Source of the DNA: an uncultured Clostridia bacterium
GTDB taxonomy: Bacteria > Bacillota > Clostridia > Lachnospirales > Lachnospiraceae
DNA: 10,998 nt
Assembly: GCA_946405675.1 (NCBI GenBank)
Contig: CAMJIC010000069.1
Location: 1 to 10,998, forward strand
Direction of reading: 5' to 3'
The first letter of the stretch is position 1. Every line of letters begins with the position of its first letter. Shown one piece after another: positions 1-5,717 of the stretch. The position numbers and the translations under genes are program-made. The notes under the pieces are model-generated. The model was not told the origin of the DNA, made no database searches, and saw only the letters and a list, made by a program, of their open reading frames with translations.

Positions 1-55
1 TTACACTTTCATACGCCCTCAGCAGCAAGTGCTTCGGGCTGTCCTGAACAGTTAC
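1..55 (-). mobile_element. Right-hand fragment of a dispersed MITE-like intergenic element, inverted copy
   Basis: Read on the minus strand, these 55 bases begin GTAACTGTTCAGGACAGCCC and match 9031-9085 at 50 of 55 positions in the opposite orientation. The core GAAGCACTTGCTGCTGAGGG is also found at 5431-5450. The terminal GTAAC lies at position 55, so the element runs leftward out of the window and is incomplete here. No coding function is supported. By analogy with the complete insertion at 1038-1095 it is probably a non-autonomous mobile repeat. Confidence 0.7.
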
Positions 56-162
56 GTCTGTTTTTCGATATCTGCGTCAGAAAGTCTCGCCGTATTATGC
101 AGCAGCTTAAAGAGGGGGGTATTTCTGGACATTTATAAGGCGAAGAGCCGGAAGGAGGAAGC

Positions 163-1029
163 ATGTACCAGATCACAGGACATACCAGATTCGGGGGACT
201 TCTGGGAAGCCCCGTGGCGCACAGTCTGTCCCCTGCCATGCATAACTATTCGTTTATGACTCTCGGGATCGATGCCGTCTACCTGGCTTTTGAAGTCGGA
301 ACCGGAAAGATCGGTGAGACAGTCCGTGTATTCCGGGATCTGAATGCCTATGGGTTTAATCTGACGATGCCGGTCAAGAAGAAGGTGATGGAATACCTGG
401 ATCATGTCACCGAGGCGGCGGATCTGATCGGTGCTGTCAATACGGTTGTCAATGAGAATGGAGCGCTTACAGGGTATAATACGGACGGGATCGGATTTGT
501 CCGGTCTGTCAGAGAGCATGGCTATGAACCTGAGGGCAAAGAGGTGACTGTGTTTGGCGCAGGGGGCGCTGCCAGCGCCCTCAGTGTGCAGCTGGCGCTG
601 GACGGCGTGAAGAAGCTGCATCTGGTCAGCCGAAGATCCGCCTCCTTCGAGGCTGCAAGGGATCTGGCGGATAGGATCAGCAGCAGGACAGGCTGCAGTG
701 CTGACCTGACGGATCTTGCGGATGAGGCGGGGGTCGGAAGGTGCCTTGGGGATAGCAGCCTTGTGGTTAATGCGACCTCCGTCGGCATGGCGCCGAAGGA
801 AGACGCATCCGTGCTCCATGATCCATCCCTCCTTCACCCGGGCCTGTGCGTGACGGATGTCATCTACCATCCCAGGAAGACAAAGCTGATGATGCAGGCG
901 GAAGAGGCCGGATGCAGCACCATCGGAGGATTGGATATGCTGCTGTTCCAGGGGGCGGAAGCCTTCCGTCTCTGGACCGGGAAGCAGATGCCGGTGGAGC
1001 AGGTGAAGGAGCGGTTTTTTAAATTATAA
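163..1029 (+). CDS. aroE: Shikimate dehydrogenase (NADP-type AroE)
   Basis: A 288-residue cytoplasmic protein, usual length for AroE, which reduces 3-dehydroshikimate to shikimate in aromatic amino acid biosynthesis. The N-terminal substrate domain shows SLSP at 21-24, GFNLTMPVKKK at 64-74 with the probable catalytic lysine K72, AVNT at 91-94 and NTDG at 106-109 with the partner aspartate D108. The Rossmann nucleotide loop GAGGAA is at 132-137, followed by SRR at 156-158 in the place where NADP-binding members carry a basic patch. NATSVGM (203-209) and FQGAEAF (262-268) complete the family pattern. AAGGAGG at 152-158 lies four bases before the ATG. The next gene makes its substrate. Paralogues acting on quinate share this fold, but the aroD neighbour favours the biosynthetic role. 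Confidence 0.95.
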   Translation: MYQITGHTRFGGLLGSPVAHSLSPAMHNYSFMTLGIDAVYLAFEVGTGKIGETVRVFRDLNAYGFNLTMPVKKKVMEYLDHVTEAADLIGAVNTVVNENGALTGYNTDGIGFVRSVREHGYEPEGKEVTVFGAGGAASALSVQLALDGVKKLHLVSRRSASFEAARDLADRISSRTGCSADLTDLADEAGVGRCLGDSSLVVNATSVGMAPKEDASVLHDPSLLHPGLCVTDVIYHPRKTKLMMQAEEAGCSTIGGLDMLLFQGAEAFRLWTGKQMPVEQVKERFFKL

Positions 1030-1103
1030 CCATTTTCGTAACTGTTCAGAAAAGCCCTGATGGGCAACTGTTCTGAACAGGTTCTGGACAGTTACCCATT
1101 TTC
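1030..1103. mobile_element. 58-bp MITE-like palindromic insertion with perfect 8-bp target duplication
   Basis: The element spans 1038-1095. Its ends are inverted repeats, GTAACTGTTCAGAA (1038-1051) and TTCTGGACAGTTAC (1082-1095), matching at 13 of 14 positions. It is flanked directly by identical octamers CCATTTTC at 1030-1037 and 1096-1103. Inside are a GCCC-TGAT-GGGC hairpin (1054-1065) and the near-palindrome CTGTTCTGAACAG (1068-1080). It carries no gene. GTAA-type ends plus an 8-bp duplication are typical of IS66-family transposition, so a non-autonomous IS66-type derivative is inferred. Removing the element and one octamer leaves about 47 bp between aroE and the preferred aroD start. 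Confidence 0.8.
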
Positions 1104-1142
1104 TTTGTGAAAAGCGTAATGCATACAGGAAAGGAACCTTGG

Positions 1143-1892
1143 ATGGAAACGGTCAGAGTAAGAGACCTTGTACTTGGCGACGGGAACCCGAAGATCTGCG
1201 TGCCGGTCATCGCACATTCCTATGACGAGTTGAAGGGCGTGCTGGATGAGGTGGTGAAGAGTGATCCGGACATGGTGGAGTTCAGGGCGGATTTTTATTT
1301 TGAAGAGGAGCTGCCTGCCCTTGCCGCGATCCGGAACGCGGTCGGCGGCAGGCCGGTTCTTTATACCATACGGACAAGAGAGGAGGGCGGGGAGATCGCG
1401 ATCACCGAGGAGTCCTATATTGAGCGGAATCTTGCGGCAACGCAATATGTGGATCTGATCGACCTGCAGCTGGAGCGGCTGCATCCGGCATCAGGCGGAG
1501 GAAAAAACAAAAGCCTCGTGGAGAGGGTGCGGGAAATGGGTGCAAAGGTCATACTGTCCTGGCATGACTTTGAAGGGACGCCCTCAAAGGGAGCACTCAT
1601 AGAAAAAATGACCAGGATGGAGCGCTCAGGCTGTGACATCGGGAAGATTGCGTGTATGCCCAGGAGCAGGAGGGATGTGCTTGCCCTGATGGAGGTATCG
1701 GTCGAGATGCTGGAGGAGCGGGCAGAGCGCCCGTTTATCACCATGGCAATGGGAAACCTCGGAAGGGTGACACGCGCCGCCGGTGCATTTACCGGAAGCT
1801 GCATCACGTTTGCGACGGCAGGCATGATGTCCGCGCCGGGACAGATCAGTGCTGCGCGGCTTAAGCCGATGCTGCATGAGCTTACGGTGTGA
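1143..1892 (+). CDS. aroD: 3-dehydroquinate dehydratase, type I
   Basis: A class I (Schiff-base) dehydroquinase that converts 3-dehydroquinate to 3-dehydroshikimate, the substrate of the upstream aroE product. From the ATG at 1143 it has 249 residues, about the family norm. E46-F-R-A-D lines the active site, H141 sits in SWHDF (139-143), K168 in DIGKIA (165-170) is the Schiff-base lysine, R211 ends GRVTR, and APGQI (231-235) is the C-terminal substrate loop. An in-frame GTG at 1107 would add 12 residues but has no good ribosome site. AGGAAAGGA at 1127-1135 is well spaced for 1143, so that start is preferred. The gene probably shares transcripts with aroE and ends at the terminator at 1917-1948. 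Confidence 0.95.
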   Translation: METVRVRDLVLGDGNPKICVPVIAHSYDELKGVLDEVVKSDPDMVEFRADFYFEEELPALAAIRNAVGGRPVLYTIRTREEGGEIAITEESYIERNLAATQYVDLIDLQLERLHPASGGGKNKSLVERVREMGAKVILSWHDFEGTPSKGALIEKMTRMERSGCDIGKIACMPRSRRDVLALMEVSVEMLEERAERPFITMAMGNLGRVTRAAGAFTGSCITFATAGMMSAPGQISAARLKPMLHELTV

Positions 1893-1916
1893 TCAGCGGC
1901 GTTCTTTCGCAAAAAG

Positions 1917-1948
1917 CGACACTTGAGGACAAGTGTCGTTTTCTTTTT
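1917..1948 (+). terminator. Intrinsic terminator of the aroE-aroD unit
   Basis: CGACACTTG (1917-1925) and CAAGTGTCG (1930-1938) form a perfect 9-bp stem with an AGGA tetraloop. The T-rich tail TTTTCTTTTT follows. It starts 24 bases after the aroD stop and is the clearest terminator in the left half. Confidence 0.93.
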
Positions 1949-1970
1949 GTCAGGAAGGAACGGTTGTATT

Positions 1971-1999
1971 TTGAAATGAAAGAGACCTTCTTTTACACT
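1971..1999 (+). promoter_or_regulatory. Sigma-A-like promoter of the membrane protein gene
   Basis: TTGAAA (1971-1976) and TACACT (1994-1999) are separated by exactly 17 bases, giving a predicted start near 2006. It lies between the aroD terminator and the next gene, leaving a leader of about 50 nt. The -10 matches the consensus at four of six positions. Confidence 0.55.
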
Positions 2000-2055
2000 C
2001 GAGATACTGTGCATCTGATTATTTCAGCTTATGTGATGATTGGGGGGGAAGGCTG

Positions 2056-2628
2056 TTGAGTATACTGGAAAACATACTGATTGTGGCAGGCCTTTCCATG
2101 AATATTTTTCTGATCGGGCAGTATGAAGGCTCTATGGTGCGCAGGGTTGAGCCTAAGGTGCTTTTTGTGATCTGTCTGATCGTCGGCGTTTTCGAGACGA
2201 TCGCAATGCTGTCCGGTTATATGCTGACCCGGATTCCGTTTTTCGCCGCAAGCGATTCGGAGGACCTGAAGAATTTTTGCTATTTTGTCGCGGCGATCCT
2301 GTTCCTTCTGATTGCAGCGTACATGATCTATAAAGCATTTCGCCGGGCACCGGTTCAGGAGCGGCTGCATGAGATCGCATACAGAAGGATCGTGCTGGAG
2401 GTCGTGCTGGTCGCGGTGTTCACCTTCATGGCCGGGATCGGATGGGGCTTTATCGGACATAATATCATTATGGCAACCTGCGTGATCGCGGGAGCGACGA
2501 TGGCAGCCTGCGCGCTTGGAATCTGGTATGGCTTCATGGAGGGATGCAAGGGCCGCTATGTGATCTATGGGATCGGAGGAGCAATGCTTGCTTTTGTAGG
2601 TACGGAGATCCTGATCCGTTATCTGTGA
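2056..2628 (+). CDS. Six-helix membrane protein, divergent MntP (DUF204)-like
   Basis: A 190-residue hydrophobic protein with about six membrane segments (roughly residues 5-22, 35-58, 73-95, 112-133, 137-160, 167-188), arranged as two three-helix halves joined by a basic, charged loop near 95-112. GLSMNIF in helix 1 and the glycine-rich last helix (GIGGAMLAFVG) recall MntP-type manganese exporters. However, the acidic residue normally following GLSM is asparagine here (N16), and the matching TSID-like motif of helix 4 is not evident. Export of a divalent cation is therefore only a guess. The start is TTG, supported by GGGGGGGAAGG at 2042-2052; the next in-frame ATG lies inside helix 1. It has its own predicted promoter, so it is probably a separate unit from aroD. 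Confidence 0.6.
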   Translation: MSILENILIVAGLSMNIFLIGQYEGSMVRRVEPKVLFVICLIVGVFETIAMLSGYMLTRIPFFAASDSEDLKNFCYFVAAILFLLIAAYMIYKAFRRAPVQERLHEIAYRRIVLEVVLVAVFTFMAGIGWGFIGHNIIMATCVIAGATMAACALGIWYGFMEGCKGRYVIYGIGGAMLAFVGTEILIRYL

Positions 2629-2723
2629 CATATTGGCTGTAGCCTGATCTGAGGCAGGTAAAATGCGGAATGAGATCTGCAGGGAGCTTGCCGCGGGATC
2701 TGATGGATGATATTTGCGTTGCG

Positions 2724-2766
2724 AATACTGCATAAAGAAGATGTCTGAATCGTATGATGCAGTATT
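2724..2766. promoter_or_regulatory. Perfect 10-bp inverted repeat upstream of the radical SAM gene
   Basis: AATACTGCAT (2724-2733) is the exact reverse complement of ATGCAGTATT (2757-2766), with a 23-nt spacer. It is followed by TTTAAAAC and an A/T-rich TATATAAAAT (2773-2782) that could hold a weak -10, though no convincing -35 is seen. It could be a weak terminator of the upstream gene or an operator for the downstream one. The rest of the 2629-2830 gap shows no gene. Confidence 0.45.
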
Positions 2767-2830
2767 TAAAACTATATAAAATGAGCGTTGCCCGGATGGA
2801 TGACGCAGCCAGGATGAGAGGAGATGCAAG

Positions 2831-4264
2831 ATGGCAGATTTAACACATAAGATGGCTCGTATTGCCTTTTCGAAGGCGATCGATGTGATGCTTCACAGTA
2901 TTTACAAGGATCGTGAGAAGGGAATGCTGAGGCTTGTTGATGTCGTCGAGAAGTATGTGGGAAACATGTTCTCAGAGGAGTCCTATGCACGGATCCGTGC
3001 GATGATGACTGATCCAAATGAAAAATGGAATCAGTATGTGATGCGCCTGATCGATGAGCTGGATCCGAACGTCCTGAAGATGACGCTGCTGAATCTGGGA
3101 TTTGAGGCAATGTTCCACGGGACGAAGACGATCCGCGCGAATCGGCAGAAGTATGACTGCAATATCCCATGGCTGATCCTGATGGATCCCACAAGTGCCT
3201 GCAACCTGCACTGTGTCGGATGCTGGGCGGCGGAGTATGGAAACCGTCTGAACCTGAGCTATGAGGATATGGACCGCGTGGTCACCCAGGGAAAGGAACT
3301 GGGGATCTATTTCTATATGTTCACGGGCGGCGAGCCGTTGGTACGTAAGGCGGATATCCTGAAGCTGTGTAAGAAGCACCATGATGTCGCGTTCCACGCC
3401 TATACAAATGGTACGCTGATCGATGAAGCTTTCGCGGAGGAGGTCCGCAAGGTTGGGAATCTGAGTTTCTCGATCTCGTTGGAAGGTTTCTCCCAGGTCA
3501 ACGACCTGCGCAGGGGCGAGGGCGTCTTCGGACGGGTCATGCATGCCATGGATGTTTTGAGGGAGCATGGCTGCCTGTTCGGTACATCCATCGCCTACAC
3601 CGCGGCGAACCTTGAGACGGTCACCAGTGATGAATTCTTTGACATGGAGATCGAAAAGGGTGTCCGGTTCAGCTGGTATTTCCACCTGATGCCGGTAGGG
3701 ATGGACGCGCATCCGGAGCTGATGCCAAGCCCGGAGCAGCGTGAGTACATTTACCACAGGATCCGCGAAGTGCGCGCGCGCAGGGGCGGAAAGCAGATTT
3801 ATCTGATGGATTTCCAGAACGACGGCGAGTTTGTCGGCGGCTGCATCGCCGGAGGAAGGAACTACTTCCACATCAACCCGAACGGGGATGCGGAGCCGTG
3901 TGTGTTCATTCATTATTCCGGCGCGAATATCCACAACAATACAGTGCTTGAGTGCCTGCAGCAGCCGCTGTTCCAGGAATACAGGAACCGTCAGCCGTTC
4001 AACAAGAACATGCTGCGTCCCTGCCCGATGCTGGAGAATCCCGGCATCCTTGTGGAGATGGTCCGCAAGTCGGGAGCCCATTCCACGGATCTGCAGTGTC
4101 CTGAGAGTGCAGAGCATCTTTGCCAGAAGTGCATTCCGTATGCCAAGGCATGGAAGCCGGTGGCGGATAAGCTGTGGGCGCAGGATGAGCATAAGGAACG
4201 CCGCTACGAAAACTATAAGGGATGGAAGCCATCTCAGACGAAAGCCGCATCCTCGGCGAAGTAA
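2831..4264 (+). CDS. Radical SAM enzyme with cysteine-rich SPASM-like C-terminus
   Basis: A 477-residue cytoplasmic iron-sulfur protein. The first 110 residues are a helical extension of unknown role. The radical SAM core follows: C124-x3-C128-x2-C131 binds the SAM-cleaving 4Fe-4S cluster, GGEP at 166-169 contacts SAM, and SISLEG (214-219) fits a later core strand. After the core, cysteines at 338, 357, 398, 423, 431 and 434, with a GGRNYFHINPNGDAEPC stretch (341-357), resemble a SPASM/twitch domain carrying an auxiliary cluster. AGGAG at 2819-2823 precedes the ATG by seven bases. A lipid kinase follows with no terminator visible between them. No small peptide substrate gene is seen nearby, so a lipid or small-molecule substrate is possible. 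The reaction cannot be named from sequence. Confidence 0.88.
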   Translation: MADLTHKMARIAFSKAIDVMLHSIYKDREKGMLRLVDVVEKYVGNMFSEESYARIRAMMTDPNEKWNQYVMRLIDELDPNVLKMTLLNLGFEAMFHGTKTIRANRQKYDCNIPWLILMDPTSACNLHCVGCWAAEYGNRLNLSYEDMDRVVTQGKELGIYFYMFTGGEPLVRKADILKLCKKHHDVAFHAYTNGTLIDEAFAEEVRKVGNLSFSISLEGFSQVNDLRRGEGVFGRVMHAMDVLREHGCLFGTSIAYTAANLETVTSDEFFDMEIEKGVRFSWYFHLMPVGMDAHPELMPSPEQREYIYHRIREVRARRGGKQIYLMDFQNDGEFVGGCIAGGRNYFHINPNGDAEPCVFIHYSGANIHNNTVLECLQQPLFQEYRNRQPFNKNMLRPCPMLENPGILVEMVRKSGAHSTDLQCPESAEHLCQKCIPYAKAWKPVADKLWAQDEHKERRYENYKGWKPSQTKAASSAK

Positions 4265-4391
4265 TTTATGGATAAGAAATATACACGATAACGATACTGG
4301 CTGCCGCATAATCCGGTTCACAAATGAAGGATTCTGATATTTACAAGTGAATTCATAGGGATGCGTAACAGCAATAAAAATCATACTCGCG

Positions 4392-4397
4392 TATAAT
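4392..4397 (+). promoter_or_regulatory. Isolated consensus -10 (TATAAT) before the lipid kinase
   Basis: A perfect TATAAT lies 55 bases before the kinase start, but the position 17 bases upstream (CAGCAA) is not a recognisable -35 and there is no extended TG. It may be a weak or activator-dependent promoter, or chance in an A/T-rich gap. The 4265-4442 gap holds no gene. Confidence 0.25.
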
Positions 4398-4451
4398 TGC
4401 TCAGGATTGCAGCAGAATGGTTTCCTGATATGACCCGGAGTATTGCTGACG

Positions 4452-5348
4452 ATGAAGAGACTTCTATTTATATATAATCCGTATGCCGGGAAGGGAATGA
4501 TCCGGAATGAATTATCCTATATCGTGGAGGAGTTTTCGTCCCATGGATATGAGGTTATCGTACACCCGACGGCGGGCGTGAAGGATGCTTCAAGGACTGT
4601 GGAGGAATGCGGGGACTCGTTTGACCTGATCGCCTGTTGCGGAGGAGACGGTACGCTGGATGAGGTCGTGACCGGGATGCAGGCGGGGCGTTTCAGGCGG
4701 CCTTTGGGCTATATCCCTGCCGGATCGACGAACGACTATGCTGCAAGCCTGGGGATTCCGAAGCAGATGAAGGAAGCTGCGCAGTCGGTGATGAAGGGAA
4801 GTGTGTTTCTCAGCGACATCGGTCGTATGAACGACAGCTATTTTGTGTATGTCGCGGCATTTGGCGCATTTGTCAATGTGTCTTATGACACGCCGCAGGA
4901 TATGAAGAACATGCTTGGGCATCTGGCCTATATCGTCCGGGGGGCGCAGAGCCTGCCGAGCCTGAAGAGCTACCACATGCATTACGAGAGCGTGGAGAGT
5001 TCCGGGACGGGTGATTTCATGCTGGGCATGATCACGAATTCCAATTCCGTCGGGGGCTTTGGCGGGATCACCGGGCGTGATGTCACGCTCAATGACGGGG
5101 TGTTCGAGGTGACGCTGATCCGCATGCCGGGGCTCCTCGCGGTAGAAGCGCCTGGCATCCTGACGTCTTTGATGAGCGGCACGGAGAACAAGAACGTGGT
5201 GAAGTTCAAGACGGCCAGGCTGGAGGTGTGGTTTGATGATCCGGTAAGCTGGACGAGGGACGGAGAGTTCGGCGGGGAGCACAAGCACCTGGTGATCGAG
5301 AACATTCCGGAAGCGCTTCCCATTATTGTACCGAACCAGATCTCCTGA
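4452..5348 (+). CDS. Diacylglycerol kinase-family lipid kinase (DagK/YegS type)
   Basis: Phosphorylates a lipid alcohol with ATP at the inner membrane face; diacylglycerol recycling is the usual role, although YegS/BmrU-type members can differ in substrate. Counting from the ATG at 4452 there are 298 residues, the family norm. YNPYAGKG (8-15) opens the nucleotide domain, GGDGT (64-68) with E71 is the ATP signature, and PAGSTND (89-95) is the second nucleotide loop. NDG (214-216) and DGE (270-272) belong to the C-terminal beta-rich domain. An in-frame TTG at 4443 is possible, but GGAG at 4437-4440 is too close to it (2 nt), and homologues typically begin MK just before the first strand, so 4452 is preferred. 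No membrane segment or signal peptide is visible. Confidence 0.9.
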   Translation: MKRLLFIYNPYAGKGMIRNELSYIVEEFSSHGYEVIVHPTAGVKDASRTVEECGDSFDLIACCGGDGTLDEVVTGMQAGRFRRPLGYIPAGSTNDYAASLGIPKQMKEAAQSVMKGSVFLSDIGRMNDSYFVYVAAFGAFVNVSYDTPQDMKNMLGHLAYIVRGAQSLPSLKSYHMHYESVESSGTGDFMLGMITNSNSVGGFGGITGRDVTLNDGVFEVTLIRMPGLLAVEAPGILTSLMSGTENKNVVKFKTARLEVWFDDPVSWTRDGEFGGEHKHLVIENIPEALPIIVPNQIS

Positions 5349-5391
5349 ATGGGAAGATTGATTAAATGGAGAGTAAGAGATGATGCAGCTG

Positions 5392-5464
5392 CTCAGGCCA
5401 GCCTGAAGCGCTTGCTGTTCAGATCGGCCTGAAGCACTTGCTGCTGAGGGCGTATGAAAGCGAA
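5392..5464 (+). repeat. Partial dispersed element with internal 26-bp tandem duplication
   Basis: Bases 5429-5460 share the core CTGAAGCACTTGCTGCTGAG and the following GGGCGTATGAAAG with the copies at 1-55 and 9031-9085. Unlike those it lacks a GTAACTGTTC end. Instead two abutting 26-bp units, 5392-5417 and 5418-5443, match at 21 of 26 positions. Past the core, TGGCATCGGACGA (5472-5484) resembles TGGCACCGGGCGA of the 9031 copy, so homology extends toward the terminator. It looks like a degraded or rearranged copy. Confidence 0.65.
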
Positions 5465-5495
5465 TATCATATGGCATCGGACGAAATGTAAAAAA

Positions 5496-5520
5496 GGCAG
5501 GCCGTGGGTCTGCCTTTTTT
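5496..5520 (+). terminator. Intrinsic terminator after the lipid kinase, possibly bidirectional
   Basis: GGCAGGCC (5496-5503) and GGTCTGCC (5507-5514) form an 8-bp stem with one G-U pair and a tight GTG loop, followed by six T. Six A (5490-5495) directly precede the stem, so it could also act on the other strand. The partial repeat element abuts it on the left. Confidence 0.85.
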
Positions 5521-5540
5521 GGTGTTTTTTACGTAATCGA

Positions 5541-5569
5541 TTGAAAAGTGGATGGGGATGTTTTATTAT
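5541..5569 (+). promoter_or_regulatory. Sigma-A promoter of xylB
   Basis: TTGAAA (5541-5546) and TATTAT (5564-5569) are separated by exactly 17 bases, predicting a start near 5576. It lies just after the terminator and leaves a leader of about 140 nt before xylB. Confidence 0.72.
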
Positions 5570-5603
5570 AAGATAGATGCAACTCTGCCTGAACAAATGT
5601 TTG

Positions 5604-5670
5604 CGCCATGCGGATCCGTCTGGACAGACGGCTGCCTATACTGCATGGCGGTAAGCCCGGCAGGGCATGG
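5604..5670 (+). other. Structured 5' leader of xylB with two competing folds
   Basis: CGCCATGC (5604-5611) pairs perfectly with GCATGGCG (5643-5650), enclosing the perfect hairpin CCGTCTG-GA-CAGACGG (5616-5631). A small hairpin GCCC-GGCA-GGGC follows at 5655-5666. A second GCATGG at 5665-5670 could compete with 5643-5648 for the same partner. No T-tract follows, so any switch would act on translation or RNA stability rather than as a simple terminator. It does not resemble a named riboswitch that I recognise. Confidence 0.45.
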
Positions 5671-5717
5671 ATCGAATTTGGATGATGGGTAGAATATGTA
5701 TTTCGGGAGGAAGAGAG

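Noticed and set aside
9..239. Minus-strand open frame ending PEALAAEGV, also readable in the other repeat copies, with differences at third codon positions
   Set aside because: Only ten or so codons are shared, frames upstream differ between copies, no start or ribosome site is conserved, and the element has hairpin-rich non-coding character. Two third-position changes are too few to argue for coding.
1949..2055. Possible manganese riboswitch ahead of the MntP-like gene
   Set aside because: The predicted leader is only about 50 nt and shows none of the paired structure expected of the yybP-ykoY type.
2972..4384. 470-codon minus-strand open frame opposite the radical SAM gene
   Set aside because: Shadow frame produced by codon bias of the real gene; no family motifs, while the plus-strand frame has a full radical SAM signature and a good ribosome site.
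5667..5717. N-terminal extension of XylB from an upstream in-frame ATG
   Set aside because: No ribosome site precedes it, the 17 extra residues lack similarity to the family, and the ATG at 5718 has GGGAGG at ideal spacing directly before the conserved first strand.
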